Shown here piece by piece: positions 12,101 through 24,800 of a stretch of DNA of 64,000 nt. Below the pieces are notes generated by a model. It was given only the letters and a program-made list of their open reading frames with translations. It made no database searches and was not told the origin of the DNA. The stretch's first letter is position 1. The number at the start of each line of letters is the position of its first letter. Made by a program: the position numbers and the translations under genes. Origin of the DNA: Tetragonia tetragonoides (Eukaryota > Streptophyta > Magnoliopsida > Caryophyllales > Aizoaceae); contig CM076147.1 in the NCBI GenBank assembly GCA_038025085.1, forward strand, positions 10,202,001-10,266,000, written 5' to 3'.

Positions 12101-12547
12101 AAAGATATGAAGGCCACTCAGGAGGCTTTTAAAGGTGGATGGTTCCGAAGCGGGGACTTAGGGGTTAAACATCCTGATGGTTACATAGAGCTGAAGGATC
12201 GGTCTAAGGATATTATCATTTCTGGGGGAGAGAACATTAGCACTATTGAGGTTGAATCTGTATTATTTAGTCATCCAGCAGTTTTAGAGGCAGCTGTTGT
12301 GGGACGTCCTGATGATCACTGGGGGGAGTCACCCTGTGCATTTGTAAAGCTGAAGGATGGGTTCAGTAACATTAGTGCTGCAGAGATAGTAAAGTTCTGT
12401 AGAAATCGCTTACCTCATTATATGGCTCCTCGTACCGTTGTATTTGAGGATCTACCGAAAACGTCAACTGGAAAGACACAGAAATTTGTTCTCAGGGAGA
12501 AAGCAAAGGCTATGGGGAGCCTTTCTCATGTTGCAAGCAGACTTTAA
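9134..12547 (+). CDS. AAE1-like: AAE1-like peroxisomal acyl-CoA synthetase copy 2 (intact)
   Basis: Exon 1 (9134-9331) and exon 2 (11081-12547) give 554 residues, the usual AAE1 length, with a phase-0 GT-AG intron after codon 66. The enzyme should activate a carboxylic acid with ATP and join it to CoA. Family substrates are short or aromatic acids; the substrate here is unknown. Motifs are the P-loop [11 protein letters not shown] (192-202), [18 protein letters not shown] (330-338), GWFRSGDLG (418-426), the hinge LKDRSKD and the adenylation lysine in PKTSTGK (531). The C-terminus is SRL, a type 1 peroxisomal signal. MEGL at 9134 is chosen over upstream in-frame codons because every copy starts this way. 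It is one of a tandem group on the same strand. Confidence 0.92.
9332..11080 (+). other. Intron of AAE copy 2 (1,749 bp)
   Basis: Donor GTAAGT and acceptor TTTTAG after a T-rich tract. It is over five times longer than the same intron in copy 1. I see no recognisable element or gene in it. Confidence 0.8.
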
Positions 12548-15188
12548 GGGTATGGATCCAAATGGCTCGATCACTATTCTGTCTATAATTTCTAAAAGCG
12601 GTATGTCCATAGTATAGCTGTTCCAGTTTAGTAAGAATTCCTGCATCTGTTGCAAGTTAAAAATAACCTTGGGGATTGCTATTGGAGTTTTATCTTTTAC
12701 CGGATGAAGACATCTTTCATAATGTTGATAACTGGAGGTCCTATGCTTTATATCAAACAAAATATTTGAATTCTTTTTTGCCTATATATATCCATAGCCT
12801 CAAATCCATGCATGCTCTAAAGTCGGAGTCATCTTCTGTTTTGAATATATGCATTAAATGTGTCTTCTCTACTACAGTAGAAAATATTAGCTCCCGATTG
12901 TGGATGGAGACTAATAGGCATCGTACGGAAACTGGAAAGGCATTACAAAACCACCTGGTGCTGTTCATCCTCTGTTTTATTATTATACTAGTGAGTTTAG
13001 GCATGATCTTCAATAGAAAACTTACCCAGACTTAATCCGAAACTAACCCGGATTTTTAGGCTTTGAACAAGCATATCTCAATTCGAAACCAACAGGACTG
13101 AACTTAACCCTATATTTGATCAAAATATTACATGTGAAGTTGGAAAGACCAAAAAAGGACCCGAAAATTTAGGGACTTGAACAACCATTGATCAACCCAT
13201 ATTTGATCGAAAACCGACTTGACGAACCAATTTGCCAAGTGTAATCTTCACTCATATTGATTATTCACTTGGGTACGAGCACTGTTAAGCTCGTTCATGA
13301 TCTTGAACTTTCATTTGATGCATTTGCTCAGTTTGTTGTACTTCTGCTTCTTTGCTTTCAATGATCATGATGTTAATTGTCAAATTGTTAGCTAGTCAGT
13401 ACTTGTTGCACAAGGCCGTGTCATTACCAGCTAGTGCATCCTGTTAAGAAAAAAGTTATACATTAAGTAACGAATCCATGATTGACTTAGGTAGAATCCT
13501 TTCTCTCCTATGTAATTTGTCAGCTACCCTGATTTTCATCATGGATAAACATATGGGGTTGATTGTGGAGCTAGTTAGATATCCTTCTATTCTTCTTTGC
13601 TGTTGGGTGGAGAATTATCTTGCTAACATAGATGTCGTTGAATCTACACAGTGAAATTATACAAGAAACCAATTACATATGTATAGTAATAAACTCATTC
13701 CTGTGGATCATTCTTTTCCTACTCTTCAAATAATTGTTTGAAAAGGCATGGGTGTTGAAAGGTTGCAGAAATCAGTCAAAGGGGATAGGGAATTAGTAGA
13801 GGAAAGTACTTCAAGAGCTTACGAGCTAAATCACCCATGGGTGTTAGGGATGAATCGAGCTGCCAAGCGATTTCATAAATTGCAAACACTTGTACGATCC
13901 CTCTAACAGCCATTCTACCATGTTCTAGTGAGCTTCTACAGACTACAGCAGTATACCGAGACCCTTCTGTCAACCCTTTATACGGGGCAGGACTGTTGAC
14001 CGGCATGCAACATTTTCTGTACTGCAGTCTGCATATCTATTAAGCTGGGATTGTGTTTGTGTAGTCCCACACACTCGGCTTTTCTTAGCTGTCTTGTGAA
14101 GTTCACCTGAGTACAAGCTAAGAAGTTAGTACCTATCTTCAGCTCAGCAATTGTATATATGCTAGTCATTAGTGAATAAGTTGGCATTTCTGTACCTTCA
14201 GATTGGGATTAGTTTAGGACTTATCAAGAAAAATGAAAAACTTAAGAGAAAACCGCTTGTACTTACACAACTTATTTGGGCCGACTCAGATTCTTGTTGT
14301 AAGATGCATAGCCTTCTGTTTGACCAGATAGTAAGGTGAATTGATGCTAGGATCTTCATTGGTGTGAAAACACATTCAGATATCGGGATATCCTTACTAA
14401 ATTGGAATGGAGAACTGCTGAAGATGATGAACCATCTTCGACAAAGATTTTCCGGCTTTCTTTCCCCTTGTTACGGGAAGCCAGACTAGTTTATAATTCA
14501 CAAACAAGACTTGCAGGTTAGATTCATGGTAAAACTTGGATGCAAACGATCTGTTGGAACTGGCTGCGCGTTATGCTGGAGAAAATCTCGCTTCTGTACA
14601 GGCGTTCCAACAAGCTTTCTGCTGGTAAGCTTCCTATACTTTTGTGGTCGAAATTTGCCAACAGTCCTGTCTTTGATGGAAAGCTATGAGCAAAGGATGA
14701 TCTTGGTTGCTTGAACTTTATCATTAGTAATTAGTTTATCTCCAGTGATTATTCTTGTATGAAGTATCATAGCCAAAGCGCAGCAATTTTAGCAGCCACT
14801 TGCCTTGACAGGATTGAAATTCTCTGGTCCTGACTTTCATGCTTCTCTGTCAAACAGGTAGTCCATTTATTTATTTATTGTTTTTTTTTATCTGATGAAG
14901 ACATGATTGTAATTAGTTTGAAGTCAAGTTTTTGAGGTGTGTTACGTTGGTTGAGCATATAGTTAGTAATATCAGTTGGCTTTATCTCTTTAGCTGCAAA
15001 AACACTTTGGCATTTTAGGCTCCAACCTTGGGAGTATTTGAGTCTCTGACTATTAAAGTGTATTGATAACTTCGCCTCTTTTGGTATTCTGAATGAACTT
15101 AGTTTGTCTTTTCTTAGAGCTTACCCGGTCTACTCAGTTTACTTTAATGGTGATCTCGGGTCAATTCAGTATCATTCTGTTTGGCTTA
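12548..15188. other. Downstream of AAE copy 2, mostly unassigned
   Basis: The first 500 bp is the 3' flank of copy 2 and matches DNA downstream of copy 1. On the minus strand two short open stretches at 13776-14006 and 13978-14187 overlap in different frames; I do not recognise either and they may be chance. I see no other gene or element. Confidence 0.4.
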
Positions 15189-15318
15189 GGGCATGTTCTT
15201 TTCAACTGGTTTTCAGTTTTGTCCAGTTTTGCCCAGTTTTCTCCAGTTACCAATTACAATATACAGTTTTGCCCAGTTTGACTCAGTTTTGGCCACTTTT
15301 GTCCAGTTTTGCCCAGTT

Positions 15319-15486
<168 letters not shown>

Positions 15487-15489
15487 ATA

Positions 15490-16484
15490 AGGAAAAATGG
15501 ATCTGAATAATCCCACATTTGGGCGGTCGTACAACAATAATCCCACAAATGACTTTAGCGCAGAATAATCCCAAAAATTAACGACGTTAACACGGGTGGA
15601 TTAAATGAAGACGGAGTTAACACTGTTAACTCCTCTCTCCATCTTCACCACTCAGCCTTCTCTCTCCTCTCTCTCACCACCATTAATGGCGAATGGCGGA
15701 GCTCGATGGCGGCAAAAATCGAGCTCGATGGCTGACATGATTTTTAGGTTTTGGTTCAAATTCTAATTGAGTTGGAAGTTAGTTGATTATTGAAATTGTT
15801 CAATTGTTTTGCTTTGATTCTGATAGAAAAACTTTATGATTTTCGGATCATGGGTTGGATTAAATGTGTTGTTTTGAGAGGTTTTGTTGAATTGGATTTT
15901 AGTGGTGTTTGATCGGAATTGTGCGTTGCGGTGAAAGTTAGTTTATTATTGGAATTGTTCAATTGTTTTGTAATTTTCGATTGAGAAGTTATGTTTTTGG
16001 GTTTACGAATTGGAATTTTTGTGGTGTTGAAAGGAATTGTGTGTATTTGTGATTTGTCATTGTAGAATGGATGTCAAACTAATAGCAATCTGAGAATGAG
16101 AAAATTAAACAGCAAAAAGTGGTTGGTTCATATGACAATTTTATAAGCCCTAAAAGAGAAAAATAATTGAAAGTTACAGTAGCAACTTGGTTCTTTCCAT
16201 TGTCTTCAATTGAAGCTTATCATGTCCGCCATTATCGCTGGCATCGAGCTCGAATTTCGCCGCCATTGAGCTCCGTCTTTCGCCATTAATGGCAGTAATA
16301 AAGATGAGAGAGAAGGGTGAGTGATGAAGATGGAGGGAGGAGTTAACGGAATGTTAACTCCGTCTTCATTTAATCCACCCGTGTTAACGTCGTTAATTTT
16401 TGGGATTATTCTGGGCTAAAGTCATTTGTGGGATTATTCTTGTACGACCGCCCAAATGTGGGATTATTCACGTCTATTTATCCT
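15490..16484. mobile_element. Mutator-like MITE with TIRs of about 250 bp
   Basis: The left arm (15490-15740) and right arm (16221-16484) are near-perfect inverted repeats. Matching landmarks in order are TGAATAATCCCACATTTGGG, GGCGGTCGTACAA, AATGACTTTAGC, AATTAACGACGTTAACACGG, the GAAGACGGAGTTAAC block and the ATGGCGGAGCTCGATGGCGG-like core. Outer ends are AGGA...TCCT. Long TIRs and no coding capacity fit a MULE-derived MITE. A 9-bp target duplication cannot be read because the target is an AT trinucleotide repeat. Confidence 0.75.
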
Positions 16485-16550
16485 AATAATAATAATATTA
16501 ATAAATATTAATAAAATGTATTAATAATTATGAAAATAACAAAAATAAAA

Positions 16551-16598
<48 letters not shown>

Positions 16599-17077
16599 AG
16601 TGAAAATTAAGCAATTTTCAGTTTTTTCCAGTTTCTCCCAGTTTTTCCCAGTTATCAGTTAGACTTTCCAGTTTTCACCAGTTTTGTCCAGTTTCTCCCA
16701 GTTACCAGTTCCAGTTTTCAGTTGAAAAGAACGAGCCCTTAGTGGTATTCGGTTCAGTTTAGTGGTTTTCAGTTCATAAATGTAGGTCTTTCCTCACATT
16801 GTATTATTGATTTTCTTATTCAGTGGTGTTCAAGTCCGTAATGTTTGGTGATGTTCAATTTAATTTGAGCTTAAAGAACATAATACCCTTAGTCATTAGC
16901 ATTTATCACAGGGAAAAACTAAAAAGTCGTGATTTGCCACAAATGTGCTCTCGAGTATAAATCTTTATGAAGACCCTACAGAAAACTGAAAAGGCAAAAA
17001 ATAGAACTCTATGTGAAAATGAAACACGTTCCAATGGCCCGGCCAGCCTGTCATATATAGACAATATGAAGTGTGGA

Positions 17078-20000
17078 CAGGGCCGGCCCAAGGCATAGGC
17101 CTTAGGGGCGACGGCCAGGGGCCCAAGAAAAAAAGGGCACAGTCCACTTTCACTTAAAGCTTTCTCTACAAGAAAAAAAAAAAATTAGGCTACCTACATC
17201 GGCAACATATCTTGCGATGGAGACTGAGATATCTTGCGATTCTTGCCATTAACAAGAGAGATACACAGAGAGGCGAGAGAGCAAAAGATTTGTGGATCAC
17301 TAGAAGAGATGGAGAAGATCAGGAAACTTAGCAACTCAAATCAATTTTCACCCTCAATCAATTTCTTTCCTTCCCATCAACAACGGTATGATTTGGGTCT
17401 TTATATATGGGAAGAATATGTGAAAGGGTTCATCGACCATCATCAATCTTCAATTACTTCTTCTCTCTACCACCATTACTGATCTTAAATTGAAGGTTGA
17501 ATTTCAAAAACTTGTTGGAAGCTCTCAATTTCTCTTTTTAAAGGTATTGAATTAATTATATGCTTTTTTTTCGTCATTTTTTATTTCTGTAATTTAATTT
17601 CATGTTTCTTAATTTTTGACTTTTGATTTTTATCCTCTCATTGTAATCTCTGTCACATTGAACAGAATTATGTGTTGAGGTTGTGAATAAAGAAGGAGAA
17701 AGACTGCTAATTTGAGGTAGTTGGAAATTTTGCTCTATTCTAATTATCTAGGGTTTCTTAATCTTTGGTCATAATTTTTGCAGGCAATGCAAACTAAATT
17801 AATTAATCTGTGCTTGTTTCAATTTGATTAGCATAAAGATGAAATAAGACTGATCGGTTACAAAAAGTGGGTTGGAAATTAGCTCAGTTTGCTGATTCAT
17901 TTCATATTCAGTTTGTATATCGTGGGTTTGTGGTTAATAATTTGGTTGATTTGGATGTTTCGATGCTTGGTTTACGACCCGAAACTGAAGTTGTAGCTGT
18001 TAGTTCAGTGTATGACTAAATAACCCACAAGGGATTGAGAAACTGTTGGCTTTAATCAAAGATGTGAATCCTGTATTCCTGTTATTGTGACTGTTGTTGA
18101 ACAAGAAGCACACCATAATGGACATGGGTTTATTGACATTATTCTCAATCTCAAATCACAAAGCCTCAATCTGCCAATCAAACCTTTCATTGATTTTGCT
18201 AATACTGGGAGAGAAACATAATTTAGCCATTAATCTCAAAAATCACTAACATAGTCATTCGTCTAAATGTCTAATCTCCATTAATCTCTACCCAGAGTTC
18301 ATCAAAATCCCGGTTGAACAACGTTGTCCTCACAAAACCGCACATATTCAAACAGTAGTGACAGGAAGCCATTAGTAGAAACTAACAGCAAGAATTTACT
18401 TCTTTTGTTTTTTTTAATATGTTATATTTTTCCTTGTTGCAGATGGCAGATCATATCTTGTGTCCGTGATAGGTCTCCGAGCTGCCAAGTTTTTTGCTTT
18501 GTTGTCTCCGTCTTCGTTCTCCAGGTGTTATTGTTCTTTCTCTAGCTCATTTGTCTTCTAGTTTTTTTTTATAAGATGTTGCCTAAAAAACATTTGTCTG
18601 GAAGTGAAAAAAGAAAAAAAAGAAAAGCATCGGACGAGTTAATAAAATCACAAAGAGGAGCTCTTGATAAATTTGTTAAAAACGTAGGTTCTTCTGTTAA
18701 TGATGAGGGATTGGATGCAGGTAAACATGAACATTCTAATGAAAATGTAGATGATGAAAATTTTAAAAATGAGAATGCTAGTAGTTTGAATGAGCATGAC
18801 CAACATCCCAATGAAAATTTGGATAATGAAAATATTTTCAATGAGAACACTAGTGATTTGAATAAGCATGACCATGTACCCAATGTATCTAATATTGAAA
18901 AGTCCTTGGATGATGAACCACAGGTCCCTCTTGTGGACATGTATGATCCTAGATATTGGGGTAATCTTGATAATAAAACAAGGGATGTTTTAATTGAAAA
19001 GGGACCTATAAGGGAGTTGAATCTTGTGTTTCCTTTGGATAAGTTTTATAGGCATTTTTCATATGCTTGTTATTCCAGAAAGTTGAACAATGGTGAGATT
19101 AGCGATAGACAATGGTTGGTCTACTCAAAACATTTGGATTCGGTATTTTGTTTTTGCTGTAAGTTGTTCAAATCTAATACAAGCAGAAGTTTATTAGCAA
19201 GTCATGGACTGAGAGACTGGAAACATATTAGTGAGAGACTCAAACAACATGAGAATAGTGCTGAACATATGAATAAAATGAAAACTTGGAACGATTTGAG
19301 AGTAAGGTTAGCTAAAAATCAAACAATTGATAAAGAATTGCAAGATCAAATTAATAAGGAGAAAGAGCGTTGGAGGCAAGTTTTAATTAGAATTATTTCT
19401 GTTGTAAAATGCTTATCTAAAAGGAATTTGGCCTTTCGAGGATCCAATGAGAAACTTTACGACTGTAATAATGGTAACTTTTTGGGATTTATTGAGACGA
19501 TTGCCGAATTTGATTTCGTAATGCAAGATCACATTAGACGTATTCAAAATCATGACATTCATAATCATTATCTTGGTCATAAAATTCAAAATGAGTTGAT
19601 TTCTCTTTTGGCCCTTAATGTTAGGACTTCTATTATAAGAGTCATCAAAGAGGCAAAATATTTCTCTATAATTCTTGATTGTACCCCCGATGTGAGTCAT
19701 CAAGAACAAATGACTCTAATATTGCGATGTGTGAACATGTCAAGTAAGAAAATAAAAATAGAGGAGTTTTTTATAGAGTTCTTAAAAGTGGATGATACAT
19801 CTGGATTGGGACTTTTTAATGAATTGCTAAATGCAATAAAATCTCTTGGTCTTAATGTTGAGGATATTAGGGGTCAAGGTTATGATAATGGTTCTAACAT
19901 GAAAGGAAAACACCAAGGGGTTCAAAAGCGGTTACTTGATATAAATCCGAGAGCTTTATACATGCCATGTGCTTGTCATAGTCTTAATCTTACTCTTTGT

Positions 20001-21506
20001 GATATGGCAAATTCTTGTATTAAAGCTGTGCCATTTTTTGGAATCGTGCAACGAATATATACTTTATTTGCAGGCTCTAACAAAAGATGGAAATATTTAA
20101 CCGATAATGTTCCAGAATTGACTGTAAAACCTTTGTCTAATACTCGTTGGGAAAGTCGAATAAAAAGTGTAAAACCCATTAGATTTCAATCTCCTTAAAT
20201 AAGATTAGCTTTATTGGAATTAAAAGAATCTTCTGAAGATTACAAGTCAAGAAGTGAAGCAGACAGTTTAATAGGTGCACTTGAAAGTTTTGAGTTCTTA
20301 CTTGGTATGGTTATTTGGTATGATATTTTATTTTCTGTTAATATGGTGAGTAAGAAACTACAATCAAAATCCATGTCCTTAAGTGCTACCATGAAACATA
20401 TGGAAACTGTAATGAAATTTTTTGAAAATTATAGAGAAGAAGGGTTTGCCTCTAGCAAGAAAGTTGCTGTAGACATTGCAACTAATATGGGTATAGAGCC
20501 TACTTTTCCTATAAAACGTCGTGTTATGAGGAAAAAACAATTTGATGAAAATGATGACGATGAGGAAGAAAAATCAGCGCAAGAGTTCTTTAGAATTAAT
20601 TACTTTGTAGTTGTGGTGGATTTTGCAATCACTTCATTGAAGATTAGATTTGAGCAACTAAAAATATTTGAAAGTATTTTTGGATTTCTTTTTGATTCAA
20701 GAACCCTAAAGTATATGCATAAAGATGTACTGAAAGAATGTTGTAGTAATTTGGTAGCAACTTTCTCTCATAATGATTTGCAAGATTTTGATTTAGACTC
20801 TCTTGTATTTGAATGTGGAGTGCTTCAATTGTATTTGCCTGATGAGTCTATGTCAACAATTGAGATTTTTGAGTTTGTGAGATCTTTAGATAGTCTTCCA
20901 AATATTGCAATTGCTTATCGGATATTGTTATCTGTGCCCGTGACTGTAGCATCGGCTGAAAGAAGTTTTTCTAAATTAAAATTGTTAAAAAATTACTTGA
21001 GATCGTCGATGTCGCAAAACAGATTGAATGGTCTGGCAATTTTGTGCATTGAGAAAGAAATGTTAGACAATATTGATGTTGATACCATTATCAATGATTT
21101 TGCATCTAAAAATGCTAGAGATAGAAGTTTTTCATAGTCATTGATTCATTTGTGTGCTTGATCTTAGGTGATGATGGATGGATGTTGGTTTTTGCTCCTG
21201 TTGATGTTTATCCAAGCTGGTTTGCTACTATTTTGGAGTTGATTTCTGCTGTTGTTGGTTGCTGTTCAGAGTTGATTTTGTGCTGTTGTTAGTTGAGCGA
21301 CTAGCATCGCTTGATATTGCATTGTTTTCAGTAAATTTAAGCTTCTATGTTTCCTTTTTGTATTTGAATTGTGTTGAATCAAATCTTGGTTTGTATTGAC
21401 ATTTTTTTTGTAATTAATAAAGTTTTGCTATTAATTTTTTTTTTTTTTATAGGGGCCCATTTTGTTTACTTTGCCCTAGGCCCTAAAAGGGCCAGGATCG
21501 GCGCTG
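17078..21506 (+). mobile_element. hAT transposon, 4.4 kb, with 8-bp target duplication
   Basis: The element starts CAGGGCCGGCCC and ends with the complement of CAGCGCCGATCC. It is flanked on both sides by AGTGTGGA (17070-17077 and 21507-21514), the 8-bp duplication diagnostic of hAT elements. Subterminal DNA is rich in GGCCC/GGGCC motifs at both ends. The single gene inside (18576-21137) is a TTF-zinc-finger hAT transposase. The 1.5 kb before it is an AT-rich leader, probably with an intron. Confidence 0.9.
18576..21137 (+). pseudogene. hAT transposase (TTF-type zinc finger), one nonsense codon
   Basis: One long frame runs from ATG 18576 to TAG 21135 and is interrupted only by TAA at 20196-20198, in the block RFQSP-stop-IRLALLELKE. 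The frame is unchanged on both sides, so a single substitution (for example from CAA) explains it. Domains in order: a basic, low-complexity N-terminus (1-115); a TTF zinc finger (about 155-235: FCFCCKLF, then [16 protein letters not shown]); the catalytic RNase-H-like core, with [14 protein letters not shown] and [10 protein letters not shown] carrying the first acidic residues; ACHSLNLTL; and the C-terminal hAT dimerisation region (VASAERSFSKLKLLKNYLRS). The proteins resemble plant zinc finger MYM-type protein 1-like transposases. It probably makes only a truncated product without the dimerisation region. Confidence 0.9.
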
Positions 21507-21514
21507 AGTGTGGA

Positions 21515-21867
21515 GAACACTATATTTCAAATCAAGTGAGAACACTATATTTCAACAATGACGTATTAGTAAGCACTAGCACTGGGTCACTAGATAAAAA
21601 CGTAACACATTGTCCCTATATGTTTTGTCCTAACACAAAAGTTGATCATTGAACTGAATTATAACGGATTCTAAAATAAGTGAAAAAGAACGAAGACGCC
21701 CTTTGTATCGTAGGCAGCCGTTTCATTAATTCACTCTCTTATATCTCCCCTCCCAAACCAAAGTGATAGTAAAGACTTGAGGGTATTGCTGAACTCTCTA
21801 ATTAAGGTATCTTCTAGGTTCTAGCTAAGAGCCTAAGCAATTTCTGAAGTTCTATCTTGTTACTCTG
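21515..21867. other. Promoter region of AAE copy 3
   Basis: A 25-bp tandem duplication (GAGAACACTATATTTC twice, about 21515-21556) directly follows the hAT target duplication. The rest is unremarkable. The hAT element sits only about 360 bp before the AAE copy 3 start codon, close enough to affect its promoter. Confidence 0.5.
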
Positions 21868-24800
21868 ATGGAGGGGCTTGTTCGTTGCTCCGCCAACTAC
21901 GTCCCCTTATCTCCTATCACCTTCTTGGAGCGGTCCGCGGTTGTGTACCGGGACCGACCCTCGGTCATCTATGGAAGTGTCCGGTATACTTGGAGAGAGA
22001 CTTTGGAGAGGTGCACCAAGCTTGCTTCTGCTCTAGCTCAGTTGCAAATCTCTTATGGAGATGTTGTGAGTTCTCTCTCACTCTTATCTTTTTTGTGGAT
22101 AGTAGCTTATCGTCAAATGTGTGGTGTAGGTTTTTGTTAAAATTTGTATGTAGGAGACTAGGAATTATAATATTCCAAATAGAAATGATGATGCCCTCCA
22201 ACAGATGAATTTGAGGAATGTAAATGTGAACAATACATTTGGCAAAATTACAAATAATGAAAAGTTGATTAAAAAAAAAAACATTTAAAGACTAATCCAA
22301 CAACGGTGGATTTATTTTGTGGAGTGAGAATAGGTGGGGAATGGCGAGAGATAAGAATTGGATATAAATATCTTATGTTTAAGATAAGGGATGGAGAATA
22401 GAGATGGGATAGGGACGGGGATAAAAAGATATTTATTTCCACATTTTTTATTCCGGGGGGCTGGTAATTGGAGGTGGGAGTAGAGCCAAGTTACCATCAT
22501 GCCTATTGAAAATGACAGCATATTTTGTCTCAGGTTCGGCAACTAGCTTTTGGATAGCTGTTAGTGGTTTGAACTAGTCAAACCACTACCTATTATAATT
22601 TGTTTTGTTTGGTGACTAGCATTTAGTTGATAGGTGTTGGAGTAGTGTTTTACAAAAGCTAATAAAATTAGATTTTCAACTTCAAATGCTAGATGTTGGA
22701 ATTATTTAGGCATTTGATCCCGATTCTATTCCCTTATTTTAAATAATAATATGTTTATTTATGTCGTTTTACATCAATCAGCTAACCAAACCGATAACTA
22801 TACTGAACACTCAACCAAGTAAGCAGCTCACAGTTGTGTACCGCTCATGATCGCTAATAGCTAGTTCAAGAGCTAATCACTAATAAAATAGCTAAGACTA
22901 CAGATACAACTAATTATTGTCGAACAAGCCCGTAGTCAACTAATTCACCGTTGCTATCCCCCACGTTCCATCCTATCTGTATAACTATAATATATACAAT
23001 ATTTTAATAGTAATTTTAACAACAACAACAGTAATAATAGTAGTTAATATTACCGGACACTCAGGCAATTTAACAGCTAATAGTTACGTACCACTACATA
23101 ACAGCTAATAACTAATTGTTGAATGACTAACCACTAGTAGAAAAAAGCTAAGGCTGCTAGTTATTGCCAACCGGCCATTGGCTTTATAATCATCCATCTA
23201 TTCTCAAATTCAGTACAGTACTTAACAAAACTGGTTGTTTGCGCTCAAACTCAAAGCTTACGATTATTGAGTATTGAGTTGTGAAATCCAAAACAATATT
23301 GACTTGTGATTAACTACACAAATTATCCAATCCCATTCCCATCCCCATCCCCATCCCCATCCCCATCCCCATCCCCTTCCCCAAAATAAATCCAAATCAT
23401 TGAAGTTATTTGCACTCAAAGTTTACGGTTATTGTTTAGCCACACTCAAAAAGGAAGGTAGTTCCTCTTTGCCAAACCCCCAAAAAAAAAAAGAACAAAG
23501 CTTACGGTTATTGAGTATTTACTTGTGAAATCCAAAACAGTACAGATATATGTTACTCCACTAGGAAAGGTTGGGAGATATTAAATGATAAAAAAACCAA
23601 CTTAATTAAGCACTTAATTAATGGTTAAGAGTATTAGAAGTAATGGATGTTGTAATGCTTTTTAAATTTCTATACAAAGGTAAAATATTATCAACCTTTT
23701 TTTAAGTTCACAAAAAAAAATTCAAAATTTTAGTCGATCTTGTGTAAGATTGTTTTACGGTACGACGGTTAAATAATGTAACACTTTTTATTCATAAAAG
23801 TAATTTTTTTTTTGTCTGAAAAGTAACTTTGTTTTGTTTGACGGCCAAAAATGTTTAAAAGAAAAGTAGAGTAACAATTTTATGTCCAAAATGTTAAAAA
23901 TGATCATGGCCATGCGAATATCGTCTTATATAAGTTTTGCCATAAAAAACTAATGACATCCTTATTAACACTACTAACAGAGGGCTTTTTTTTGAACTTA
24001 CAAAGAACTCGAAGAAAATTAAGCTCGTATCATCATTATTGCACACAAATAATTATTCTAAGACTCCTACTTCCCAAAATTTGACATTATTTCAGCAGCA
24101 TCAGTGCATGATCACTCCCCTCAATTATGTCTTCTTACTCTGCCTCAAAACAAGTCCATATGGATTGCAAAGATACTTGGAGAGGTTCATCCCTTATTCA
24201 CTCCATTTTTATATTTTTTGTTAAACCACAGGTTCACCTAAGCCTTTTGGGCCAAGACTAATCATGTTCGCAACAGTCAGCCTACGAAGGGATAAAGTGC
24301 TCCTACTAAATAGTTTTTCCATTTACAAGAGTCGAACCCTCGACCTTGCTTAATGGATGAGAGTGGCGAACCACTCACACTAACCACTTATTGGTCACAT
24401 TCACTCCATTTTAATCATGCAACATCAACATCTTCCTAAGAGGATGCTAAGGTTTCTTTTTTACTTTTAACCGCTCTGTTTGAACTCAGGAAATTTAAGA
24501 TTAGATAGAACCATAGGCAAACAAATGATCTCAAAAGAAACAGATGATTCTCCAATATGGTCTACAGAGTATAGAGGCAACTTGTGTTACACCGACAGGA
24601 GAGTGAACTCTGTTATGGGTTGGATTGAGTGTATGTTAGCCATCAGCACATAACCTAAAAGAAAGTGATCTAGAATCTACATACAAACGAGCAACCTCGC
24701 TCTTGCGTTGGATTGGATGTGTTTGACCAGTATGATCACCACTGCTGGTCGTTTCCTCCAAAATGAGGGAGGTATTGGCATGGGTAGGACTTAGGAGTTG

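Noticed and set aside
13776..14187. Two short minus-strand frames that might be one frameshifted gene
   Set aside because: They overlap rather than abut, I recognise no family, and no splice or start signal stands out.
17234..17482. 82-codon frame upstream of the hAT transposase
   Set aside because: It is in the element's AT-rich leader, matches no family known to me and is not needed for the transposase.
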